Source: Chromatiaceae bacterium (GTDB taxonomy: Bacteria; Pseudomonadota; Gammaproteobacteria; Chromatiales; Chromatiaceae). From it: DNA of 39,884 nucleotides. This document shows positions 31,776-39,884 of the stretch, in pieces. The stretch is taken from contig JANQFI010000136.1 in NCBI GenBank assembly GCA_028277905.1, forward strand, positions 1-39,884, written 5' to 3'. Each line of letters opens with the position of its first letter. Position 1 is the first letter of the stretch. A model generated the notes under the pieces. It was not told the origin of the DNA, searched no databases, and saw nothing but the letters and a program-made list of their open reading frames with translations. The position numbers were made by a program, and so were the translations under genes.

Positions 31776-32742
31776 GCCAGCGTCCCAGGCCCGCGGCAAG
31801 GGCCGCATCCAGGTCGCCGCCGGTGCCCTGAGGGACGGCGCGGGCCGGGTGCTGGTGACGCGGCGGCCCGAGGGCGCTCATCAGGGCGGGCTTTGGGAAT
31901 TCCCCGGCGGCAAGCTGGAGCCGGGCGAGCCTGTGCAGCTAGCCCTGGCGCGGGAGCTGCGCGAAGAGCTCGGCATCGAGGTACGCAGCGCCCGGCCGCT
32001 GATCCGCATCCACCACGACTATGGCGACCGCCAGGTGCTGCTGGACGTCTTTCTGGTCACCGAGTATACCGGCAGGCCGCGGGGCTTGGACAACCAGGCG
32101 CTGGACTGGATGCTGCCCGCGTCGATGGACGCCCGAGGCTTCCCCGCGGCCGACCGACCCATCATCCACGCGCTGCGATTGCCCGAACGCTACCTGATCA
32201 CCGGGGCGGAGCCGCGCGACGAGGCGGCCTTCCTGCATCGGCTCGGGGCCGCTGTGCGGGCGGGTATCGAGATCGTGCAGCTGCGCCGCCACGACCTAGC
32301 CGATGCCGAGTATGCCCATCTTGCCCGCGCCGCGCTGTCTCTGTGCCGCGCGGCTGGCGCCCGTCTGCTGCTCAATCCTGCCCCTGCGCAGGGGGTCGAG
32401 CTGGCGCGCCGCATTGGCGCGGACGGGCTGCACCTGCGCGCCGAAGCGCTCCGGCGATACGCCTCACGTCCACCCGTTGGTGGCCTGGTGGGCGCCTCCT
32501 GCCACGATGGCGCGTCACTCCAGCGCGCCGCGGAGCTCGGGCTCGACTATGCACTGCTGGGGCCGGTGCTGCCCACCGCGACCCATCCGGACGCCGTGCC
32601 GCTCGGCTGGGCCGGCTTCGCCGCCCTGGCGGATACGGCAGTACTGCCTGTGTACGCCCTCGGCGGCATGCGCCCGGAGCATCTGGCGGCGAGCTTCGCG
32701 CATGGCGCCCAGGGCATCGCCGCCATCCGCGCCTTTTGGTAG
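31744..32742 (+). CDS. Nudix (MutT) hydrolase fused to thiamine-phosphate-synthase-like (ThiE/TenI) domain
   Basis: GGLWEFPGGKLEPGEPVQLALARELREELGIE (Nudix box) followed by a TIM-barrel YLITGAEPRDEAAFLHRLGAAVRAGIEIVQLRRHDL...GLVGASCHDGASLQRAAELGLDYALLGPVLPT...GGMRPEHL. Confidence 0.92.
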   Translation: MSGSTPSTGPEPASQARGKGRIQVAAGALRDGAGRVLVTRRPEGAHQGGLWEFPGGKLEPGEPVQLALARELREELGIEVRSARPLIRIHHDYGDRQVLLDVFLVTEYTGRPRGLDNQALDWMLPASMDARGFPAADRPIIHALRLPERYLITGAEPRDEAAFLHRLGAAVRAGIEIVQLRRHDLADAEYAHLARAALSLCRAAGARLLLNPAPAQGVELARRIGADGLHLRAEALRRYASRPPVGGLVGASCHDGASLQRAAELGLDYALLGPVLPTATHPDAVPLGWAGFAALADTAVLPVYALGGMRPEHLAASFAHGAQGIAAIRAFW

Positions 32743-32771
32743 AGGGCCTGAGGACTGCACCTGGCGTCGCG

Positions 32772-33368
32772 CTAGCTGCTCGTCATCGCCGCCATCAGCC
32801 GGCGGTAACGCCCCCAGTCGAAGGCCGGTCCCGGATCGGTCTTGCGGCCCGGCGCCACGTCGCTGTGGCCGACAATGCGCTCGCCGGTGATGGCCGGGAA
32901 GCGGTGCATGATCTCGGCAGTGGCCACGGCAAGCTGCCTGTACTGCGCAGCGGTGAAGGGGGTCTCGTCCGCCCCTTCCAACTCGATACCGATGGAATAG
33001 TCGTTGCAGTCGGCCCGCCCCTGCCAGCAGGAGCGGCCGGCATGCCAGGCGCGCTTGTGCAAGTCTACGAACTGCAGCGCCTCACCGTCGCGGCGGATGA
33101 ACAGGTGCGCCGACACCGGGTTATCGGCGATGGCCGCGAAGTAGGGGTGCGCACCGACATCGAGCCGGCCGCAGAAGAGCTGCTCCACCCAGGGCCCACC
33201 GAAGTCTCCCGGCGGCAGCGAGATGTTGTGGATCACCAGCAGGTCGATCACCACCCCACCCGGCCGCTCGCCGAAGTTCGGCGACTCGACCCGGCGCGTC
33301 CGGGGCAGCCACCCGGCATTCCGCGCGCGCCCCCATGCAGACGTCGGCTCGTCCATGCGTGCGCTCAC
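32772..33368 (-). CDS. ampD: 1,6-anhydro-N-acetylmuramyl-L-alanine amidase
   Basis: ESPNFGERPGGVVIDLLVIHNISLPPGDFGG...GRLDVGAHPYFAAIADNPVSAHLFIRRDGEALQFVDLHKRAWHAGRSCWQGRADCNDYSIGIELEG...ITGERIVGHSDVAPGRKTDPGPAFDW. Confidence 0.95.
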   Translation of the reverse strand: MSARMDEPTSAWGRARNAGWLPRTRRVESPNFGERPGGVVIDLLVIHNISLPPGDFGGPWVEQLFCGRLDVGAHPYFAAIADNPVSAHLFIRRDGEALQFVDLHKRAWHAGRSCWQGRADCNDYSIGIELEGADETPFTAAQYRQLAVATAEIMHRFPAITGERIVGHSDVAPGRKTDPGPAFDWGRYRRLMAAMTSS

Positions 33369-33423
33369 CCGGCCTGCCGCTTCATGACATGGCGCACGCG
33401 GATGGGCTCGCGATCGAACATGG

Positions 33424-33773
33424 TCAGATCTCCTCCTCCAGCTTCATCGCGAGCATCCGAATCTGGTGACTAATGCCCAGGGCGTCCTCCAGGTCCACTT
33501 GAAAAGCGATGCCGCAGCCCGTCTGGTCCTCGAAGTGTCCCAGGCTGGCGATGGTCTCCAAAACGCTGTGTGCCAGGTGCTCCTCTACCATAGCAGCACC
33601 AGGTCGCGCTGGGTTTCCATTGTCAGCCCGAAGCAGGTCTTCTGCTGCTCGGCACCCTCGCCGCGCGCCTGACCGATGTCATTGGAGCCGGTGGCGCCGG
33701 CCGCGCGGGCGGCTTCCAGCACCGCCTCGGTCTCTGTATGCTCCACCAGTGCGATGATCAGCTTGAAATCCAT
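33424..33773 (-). pseudogene. P-II family (GlnB-like) regulator, frameshifted
   Basis: MDFKLIIALVEHTETEAVLEAARAAGATGSNDIGQARGEGAEQQKTCFGLTMETQRDLVLL then, after a frame change near 33587, MVEEHLAHSVLETIASLGHFEDQTGCGIAFQVDLEDALGISHQIRMLAMKLEEEI*. Confidence 0.75.
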
Positions 33774-33777
33774 GTTT

Positions 33778-33936
33778 AGGCGATTGCCGGAAACAAACAG
33801 ACCGAATGGCGCAGGATTCTCGTCCGCCTTCGCGAAGCGGCAGCGCGTGCATAGTCGTTCTCTGTGCGCGTTGCCGCGCCAAAGAAGGTGGGCGAGAAGA
33901 CAAGCCAGGCGGTATGTTTGTTGACAGAAATCGCCT
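33778..33936 (-). mobile_element. MITE-like palindromic element, copy 2 (159 bp, inverted relative to copies 1 and 3)
   Basis: Reverse complement matches copy 1 (769-927) along its full length; ends AGGCGATT...AATCGCCT, flanked by TA on both sides if the element is taken as GGCGATT...AATCGCC. Confidence 0.85.
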
Positions 33937-34113
33937 AAGGCGGTTGGCATGAACATCACCATGCCCCGGTTTGGCTGGCGCTGACGAGAGGGACCGTCGT
34001 CGCGCTCTAGATGATGGCAGTCACCGTGGCCTTGGTGCGGGAAGAGACCATGGGAGCCCGAATGGGGTGCCGCAAGCCGCTGTGCGTGCAAACGAAGATT
34101 AGGGTTTTCGTGT

Positions 34114-34683
34114 ATGACTGAAACGCAAGCAAGCATGTTGTCCTGGAGGAACCCGAAAATTCGCGTCGGCGAGGGCGTGGAAACCGGGCGAGGGCTCTAT
34201 GCTCAAGCCCTGATAGAACCTGGGGAAATCGTCGTCGTGCAAGGTGGGCGAATTATCGAAAACAGCCGTATCCTTGATGTTGCGATCCTCCCCTACAGCG
34301 AGCACTATTTTCAAATCGAAAAGGGGTTCTTTATCGGCGCCGCTAGACCCGAGTCCGGGTCTTGGGAGCTGGACGGTGCATTTCTGATGAACCATTCCTG
34401 CGAGCCGAACTGCGGCGTGAGGGGCCAGGTCACCTTCGTTGCCATGCGCCAGATAGGGTCGGGCGAACAACTGACCTTCGATTATGCCATGACCGATGCA
34501 GTTTACCCTGGAGCCGGGTTCGATGATGTGACGATCGACTGTCGATGCGGGTCCACTCGATGTCGCAAGACGATCAGTCATACCGACTGGCGACGCGAAG
34601 ACCTTCGAGAGCGATATGCAGGGTACTTCTCAAGGTACATCCAGGATTTGATCGATGAACTGGAGGCGGGGCCTAAGCCATAG
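34114..34683 (+). CDS. SET domain-containing lysine methyltransferase-like protein with post-SET cysteines
   Basis: VGEGVETGRGLYAQALIEPGEIVVVQGG...GAFLMNHSCEPNCGVRGQVTFVAMRQIGSGEQLTFDYAMTDA...DCRCGSTRCRKTI; the NHSCxPN and GEQLTFDY motifs define SET. Confidence 0.9.
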   Translation: MTETQASMLSWRNPKIRVGEGVETGRGLYAQALIEPGEIVVVQGGRIIENSRILDVAILPYSEHYFQIEKGFFIGAARPESGSWELDGAFLMNHSCEPNCGVRGQVTFVAMRQIGSGEQLTFDYAMTDAVYPGAGFDDVTIDCRCGSTRCRKTISHTDWRREDLRERYAGYFSRYIQDLIDELEAGPKP

Positions 34684-34880
34684 AGATCCAGATTCTCGGT
34701 GTGAGCGGTGTCATCGGACGTCACCTCTCTCGGCGGATACTCGCTCGCACCCAATGGGCGGTGCATGGCATCGATCTGCATGCCGATCGTCCTAGGCCTC
34801 TGCTGGGAGAGCCCCGCTTTCACATTCGGGAGCGTGATATTTCGATTAGCATGGATTGGGTGGAGCAGCAATGGCGCTTA
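34684..34880 (+). pseudogene. Truncated NAD-dependent epimerase/decarboxylase (ArnA C-terminal domain type) N-terminal fragment
   Basis: Continuous frame IQILGVSGVIGRHLSRRILARTQWAVHGIDLHADRPRPLLGEPRFHIRERDISISMDWVEQQ: Rossmann start plus ..FHFxEGDISIxxxWVE pattern; ends without the rest of the enzyme. Confidence 0.65.
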
Positions 34881-34896
34881 TCCCGCATGCGGGATA
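34879..34896. repeat. 18-bp perfect palindrome
   Basis: TATCCCGCATGCGGGATA between the epimerase fragment and the convergent P-type ATPase. Confidence 0.8.
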
Positions 34897-34924
34897 GGCA
34901 CTACTTGTTCTCTGCACCGCCGCA

Positions 34925-36973
34925 CTAGGCGGCAGCGCCCGAGCTCTCGATCTCCGAGCATTCCTGCTCGATCTCGTGGCGTTTGATCTCGAACGGCATC
35001 AATGCGTTGGCAGCACCCAGTACCAGCGGTGATTGACTGATCAGGATGGATGTCAACATGCCAAACTTGAAAAACAGAACGCCCGACAGCGTGATCGCGC
35101 TTGGAATCACGTTGACTGCCAGGCTTCTTTTTAGATTTCTGTCCAGTGCCAGCGACAGCTCGAGAAGATAGGGGAGATGCGTGAGTGTCCCCTCCAGCAG
35201 GACGATCTGTGCGACGTCTGTCGCGATGCTCGTTGCGCCGCTCAGGGAGATCGACACCTCCGCCTTCTTCATCGCGATCACATCGTTGACGCCGTCTCCG
35301 ACGAAGGCGACCTTTTTCCCTTCTTGCTGCAGCTTTTCGACGATCTCGGCCTTGTGCTCGGGGAGTACATCATAATAGCAATCGTCCATCCCTAAGGCGC
35401 TTGCCAACGCCTTGGTCGGCTTTTCATGATCGCCAGAGATGATCGCCATGTGCTTGACGCCCATGTTCTTGAGCAGACAGATCACATTAGTGACCTCGGG
35501 GCGGGGCTTGGTATGCATCTCGAAGATACCGCGAACCTTTCCGTCGATTGCGATCACAATGGCGGAATGTCCTTCTGCGTAGGCCTCCTCCATGGCGGCG
35601 TCTACCTCATCCGAGACCGTGATATCACAATTCTCCATATAGCGACGGCTTCCCAAGAGCACAGATCTGCCCTCGACCGTGACCGCGACGCCATAGCCGA
35701 TCTTGTAACTGGACTCCTCAATCTTAGGCGGCAGCAAGTTCTGCTCTTCCGCCTTCTTGAGGATGGCCTTGGCGATCGGGTGTGTGGATCGGCATTCCGC
35801 GGCCGCGGCATAAAAGAGGATCTCATCTCTAGTCAATTCGCCATCACAGAGTAAGATGCGCTCGACCTCAGGTATCTCGCGGGTCAAAGTGCCAGTCTTA
35901 TCGAAGACGACGGTGTCCAGGTTCCTAATGTCTTCCAGGACCCGGCCGTCTTTGATGAGGATGCCATGCTCGAGGGCGATATTCAGGTAGTTGAGTGTTG
36001 AGAGCGGGGCAACGACGCGGATGGTGTTGGCAATGTGGCTGTATAGCACGCCGACAGCGCCTACCGGGCCCAGGACAGGCCAGACCGCGGCCGCAAGCCC
36101 CACCAGCGGCAGGTTGTAGGCATTTGCCCACTGCTCTCCCTTCAACTCGGAGCTGCTCTTGAAATCGATGGTGTTGTTAATAATGTCGCCGATCTTCGCC
36201 ACTGTGGTCTCCTGACCGGACTGCTCGACCCGAACGCAAATACGCCCGGAGATCAGGATCGTGGATGCATACACCTGCTCACCGACATGCTTCTCGGCCG
36301 GTTGCGACTCCCCGGTGAGGGCATGCTGGTCGACGGTGCCGAGGCCCTCGGTGATGACGCCATCCACGGCAATGATCTCTCCTGTGTTGATAACCACGGT
36401 ATCGCCTTGTTCCACGCCGCTCAGTGGGATCTGGATCTCGACGCCTTCCTTCAGCACCCACACTTGGGCAGGCCGCTTGGCAAAGGCGTCGACCACCATT
36501 TCCTTGGATTTGTCTTTCGCACTGGAGAGTATGAACCTAGAGGCATGCAGCAGGCCAATGCCCAGGGCTGCCGTGCACAAGGCGCCGAGCCACAGCATCA
36601 TCATGTCGGCGATGGCGTACAGGACATAGCCATCGACCCTTCTGTCCCTGAACAGAGAGGTTTCTGTTTGTCTGAGATAAGGGATTGCAGTATAGGTACA
36701 GAGAACGACGGTGACGATCGTCAGCGGCGGATAAACATAGCGAGCGATGGCGGTGAAGAAGGACAATCCGCTGATCTTCACATAGTGCTTAAGGCGTTGG
36801 GTCTCATCGTGCGCATGAGCAACAAGATTGTCATCGACCTGGGCTTGCTCCTTTCTGAGTGATAGGTGTCGCAGCAGGTGTTGCAGCTTCCGGTTGGCCG
36901 GGCGATCTTGCGTCACCTCATACAACCTGACGCCAAGATACGCCCCAAAGACTAAGCCTAGGGTCCAGACCAT
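34925..36973 (-). CDS. P-type ATPase, P1B-like, lacking the CPx metal-binding motif
   Basis: Phosphorylation site VVFDKTGTLTREI, actuator HALTGESQPAEKHVG, STHPIAKAI (HP motif), FVGDGVNDVIAMKKAEVSISLSGATSIA; the TM motif position reads VVAPLSTLNYLNIALEHGILIKDGRVLE instead of CPC. Confidence 0.9.
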   Translation of the reverse strand: MVWTLGLVFGAYLGVRLYEVTQDRPANRKLQHLLRHLSLRKEQAQVDDNLVAHAHDETQRLKHYVKISGLSFFTAIARYVYPPLTIVTVVLCTYTAIPYLRQTETSLFRDRRVDGYVLYAIADMMMLWLGALCTAALGIGLLHASRFILSSAKDKSKEMVVDAFAKRPAQVWVLKEGVEIQIPLSGVEQGDTVVINTGEIIAVDGVITEGLGTVDQHALTGESQPAEKHVGEQVYASTILISGRICVRVEQSGQETTVAKIGDIINNTIDFKSSSELKGEQWANAYNLPLVGLAAAVWPVLGPVGAVGVLYSHIANTIRVVAPLSTLNYLNIALEHGILIKDGRVLEDIRNLDTVVFDKTGTLTREIPEVERILLCDGELTRDEILFYAAAAECRSTHPIAKAILKKAEEQNLLPPKIEESSYKIGYGVAVTVEGRSVLLGSRRYMENCDITVSDEVDAAMEEAYAEGHSAIVIAIDGKVRGIFEMHTKPRPEVTNVICLLKNMGVKHMAIISGDHEKPTKALASALGMDDCYYDVLPEHKAEIVEKLQQEGKKVAFVGDGVNDVIAMKKAEVSISLSGATSIATDVAQIVLLEGTLTHLPYLLELSLALDRNLKRSLAVNVIPSAITLSGVLFFKFGMLTSILISQSPLVLGAANALMPFEIKRHEIEQECSEIESSGAAA

Positions 36974-38128
36974 GGTTACCTCCCGAAGTCACGAAAATGT
37001 TCAGCGAAGAACAGGCCCCTGGATGAGCACCTCCGTCGGCACAGCGGCGCACCGCCAGGGTTAGTGCCATGCGATCGGAGCCGAAGCTCCGGAGAGATCT
37101 CGGGCGATATTCTAAGCCCCGCGAAGCCTGCGGGTTCGGGGGATTGCGGTCTCAGTGCCTGTTTGAGGGTTTCTATCCCGATGTGCAACGGTGAAGGCTT
37201 CGACCTGACGGCGTAGTGGCGCGTCGGTGTCCGGCGCGATCCGCAACAGGTCGCTCTGTGCAATGTGGCGCTCGAAGTTGGCTTCATCCAACGGCGTGGC
37301 CAGCTAGCCATGTCATCGCCGCGCTAGGTGCGGAAACGCCTGCTTAGCGAGCCGCCGCAGTTGCGCCCCCACCTCCGCTGTGGCCTTGGTGGAGCTGGTC
37401 ACCGACAGCACTGGCAGGCTCGTGACCGACACCACCTGCGCCGTTGCGACCGACAGGCGACATGAAGCGCACCGCAGCCGTGCACTCGGCGTCTGCCGGC
37501 GCCGAGGCGGAAGGCGCGCCCGGCGCCCTAACGACGGCGAGGTTCGGCGCAATGCGCGGCGGAATGGCGAGAAGTATGGGTGGTTAGCGGCCTTGGCCGC
37601 AAGGCTGAGCGTCGAAGCGCGGACTGCGGGCCCGCCCGGGCCGCTGCGGAGAATACCTTCATGGAGTCGGCACAAGCCCCAACCGCGTCCCTGCTCGCAC
37701 CGGCAGGTTGGCAGCGTCGGCGACGGCGTCCAGCCTTGGTGTCAAGTCCCCGCCAGGCGTGCGGCACGTTCGCCTCGAATGCGCTGTACGAGCGCCGACG
37801 GACGCCCGGCGCCGTGGCCTTGTCCAGGATAGGCCGGCCCACTGAGCTGTTGGGCCGCGCGCTCGGCCTGGTCCTGCGCCTCGGCTATTTGTACAGAATC
37901 TTCGAAAATCTTCCTCGACACTCTGTTAGCTTACACTTCCAAGGGTATGCAATTTGGTTGGTTCTGCCAGCCCCCTTCACCACAGTACCTCAGTGCGGTC
38001 CTGGGTATCGGTCGGCGTTATGAAGGCCTGCTCGTGGAGCGATCCCAATGCTGCCTAGGACAAAACGGACAGTCGCCTGACGTACAATCGCGCTCGGTCG
38101 GTATCGGCCGGGTGAGTGTCGCCGGAGC

Positions 38129-39460
38129 ATGAAGCAGGCCGAGTACGAGGTTGCAATGATTTGGCTAGGCCCGGCATTTCTGCTGCTCCGCGTGCTGCTG
38201 TCTCCGCAGGGTGTGGGCGGCGCGGAGGGTCCGGCGGACGCGTTGGTCGAGCTGCGGTTGCCGCCGGGCGCGGAGGAGTGGGGTAGTCCCATCCCGAAGC
38301 CTGCCGTCAACCTCCCTGAGTATGTCGACTGGCATAGCCTGCTCGCGCTCAATGCCGCGGTGCCTGAACCGGCGCCAGATGCCGAGCCCGAGCCCGCCCG
38401 GCTCACGGTGCGCTCCAACGTGTACGGGGACCAGGTCTATATCGACGGCGAGCCGCGCGGCCCCACCCGGCTGGACCTGGACCTGCCGGCCGGTACCTAC
38501 CGGGTGCGGGTCGAGAAGGATGGCTACACGCGCTTCGAGCGCATGGTGACATTGCGCGCCGGGGCCGCGGAGACCCTGGTTGCCCGGCTGGAGCGCGGGT
38601 CGTCTAAGCCCGGACGCAATCTTGAGCCTGGTGATATCTTCCGCGACTGCGCAAGCTGCCCGGAGATGGTCGTGATCCCGGCCGGCGAGCTCCAGATGGG
38701 CTCGCCGGATACAGAGCATGATCAGATGGGAGCCGAGGGTCCAGTTCACCAGGTGCGCATCGACCGGCCATTTGCACTCGCCACGCACGAGGTCACGGTC
38801 GCGGAGTTCCGGGCCTTCGTCGAGGCCGAGGGTTATCGCACCCAGGCCGAGTGCGATACCCGCTGCTACGGTTTGAACGGCGCGGATCAGCAGAGTGACA
38901 GCAAGGTCGGCTGGCGCTCACCGGGCTTTGAGCAAGGGGACGATCATCCGGTGGTTTGCGTTAGCTGGAACGATGCACAGGCCTATGTCCGCTGGCTCAG
39001 CGACAAGACTGGGGCAGAGTATCGGCTGCCGAGCGAGGCGGAATGGGAATACGCCGCGCGTGCCGGTACCGAGACGCCGTTCTGGACCGGCGACTGCATC
39101 GATACCGATCAAGCCAACTACGACGGCAATTACGATTACGCCGGCTGCGGTGCGAAGACCGGGGTCTTACGTGAAGGGACGGTCCCCGCCGCCAGCCTGC
39201 CGGCCAATCCCGTCGGCCTGCACGAGAACGCCGGAAACGTCTGGGAGTGGGTCGAGGACTGCTGGCACGACGACTACACCGGCGCACCGGCCGGCGGCAG
39301 CGCGTGGCTGGAGGGCGAGGGCGGCCGGTGCGACCAGCGCGTGCTGCGTGGTGGATCCTGGAGCGTCAGTCCGAGTAACATCCGCTCCGCCAACCGGATC
39401 AGGAACAACCGCGACGGAAGCTACTACGACGTCGGTTTCCGCCTCGCCAGGACCTTGTGA
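38129..39460 (+). CDS. PEGA-domain + formylglycine-generating-enzyme-like (SUMF1/C-type-lectin fold) protein
   Basis: PEGA-like repeat YGDQVYIDGEPRGPTRLDLDLPAGTYRVRVEKDGYTRFERMVTLRAG; FGE domain MVVIPAGELQMGSPDTE...EVTVAEFRAFVEAEGY...HPVVCVSWNDAQAYVRWLSDKTGAEYRLPSEAEWEYAARAG...GLHENAGNVWEWVEDCW...RVLRGGSWSVSPSNIRSANRIRNNRDGSYYDVGFRLAR. Confidence 0.92.
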   Translation: MKQAEYEVAMIWLGPAFLLLRVLLSPQGVGGAEGPADALVELRLPPGAEEWGSPIPKPAVNLPEYVDWHSLLALNAAVPEPAPDAEPEPARLTVRSNVYGDQVYIDGEPRGPTRLDLDLPAGTYRVRVEKDGYTRFERMVTLRAGAAETLVARLERGSSKPGRNLEPGDIFRDCASCPEMVVIPAGELQMGSPDTEHDQMGAEGPVHQVRIDRPFALATHEVTVAEFRAFVEAEGYRTQAECDTRCYGLNGADQQSDSKVGWRSPGFEQGDDHPVVCVSWNDAQAYVRWLSDKTGAEYRLPSEAEWEYAARAGTETPFWTGDCIDTDQANYDGNYDYAGCGAKTGVLREGTVPAASLPANPVGLHENAGNVWEWVEDCWHDDYTGAPAGGSAWLEGEGGRCDQRVLRGGSWSVSPSNIRSANRIRNNRDGSYYDVGFRLARTL

Positions 39461-39722
39461 AGTGCGCACTGAAGCTAGCGGAAACCTCTGCTCATGCAGG
39501 ACGGAGGGTGAGACGGTGGAAAGGAGGGCGGGGATTGATCAGGAGTTTCCGCCTTCTTCCGGTTGGCTCGTCTGCGTCTGGCGGGGAGCTCCCAGAAAGG
39601 ACGGCACGTCGGTCGCTAGTTCCTGGCAGGACGCCACGCCCTCACTGGCAATATCGTGTACGATAGGTCTGGAGACCGGGACATGTGAGCAGGGCATCAT
39701 TCTGCGCGGAATAACAGTAATA

Positions 39723-39881
39723 AGGCGATTTCTGTCAACAAACAGACCGCCTGGCTTGTCTGTTCGCCCGCCTTCTGCGTCGCGGCAGCGGGCACAGAGC
39801 TCGACTATGCGCCCGCTGCCGCTCCTTGAAGGCGAGCGAAAATCCTGCGCCATTCGGTATCTTTGTTTCCGGCAATCGCCT
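39723..39881 (+). mobile_element. MITE-like palindromic element, copy 3 (159 bp)
   Basis: AGGCGATTTCTGTCAACAAACA...TTTGTTTCCGGCAATCGCCT; same length and orientation as copy 1. Confidence 0.85.
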
Positions 39882-39884
39882 AAG

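Noticed and set aside
39461-39722. Search for a DGR template repeat downstream of the FGE-like gene
   Set aside because: Only a short TTTCCGCCT match is shared with the candidate variable region; no template repeat is present within the window.

Overview
This is a high-GC gammaproteobacterial chromosome segment, Chromatiales-like by gene content (inference). Its core is the division and cell-wall (dcw) cluster: rsmI - rnpB - mraZ - rsmH - ftsL - ftsI - [murE absent, murF remnant] - mraY - murD - ftsW - murG - murC - murB - ddl - ftsQ - ftsA - ftsZ - lpxC - dciA(-) - M23 peptidase - secA - argJ - Nudix/ThiE fusion - ampD(-). The left flank carries a frameshifted IS1595/ISXO2-type transposase, an H+-pyrophosphatase, two paralogous XRE regulators, a GlcD-like FAD oxidase, dolP-like and yraN genes. 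The right flank (about 33.4-39.9 kb) looks accessory: a frameshifted P-II gene, a SET-domain methyltransferase, a truncated ArnA-type epimerase, a P1B-like ATPase without a CPx motif, and a PEGA + formylglycine-generating-enzyme-like protein. The most notable observations are: (1) three copies of a 159-bp near-palindromic MITE-like element with 22-bp imperfect terminal inverted repeats and compensatory stem changes between copies; (2) murE missing and murF reduced to an 83-codon N-terminal remnant inside an otherwise complete dcw operon; (3) four ~15-nt tandem repeats inside the RNase P RNA; (4) an identical 20-bp motif at the same distance upstream of both XRE genes; (5) a possible DGR-type variable region at the C-terminus of the last ORF. 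All calls come from reading the sequence; no database search was run.
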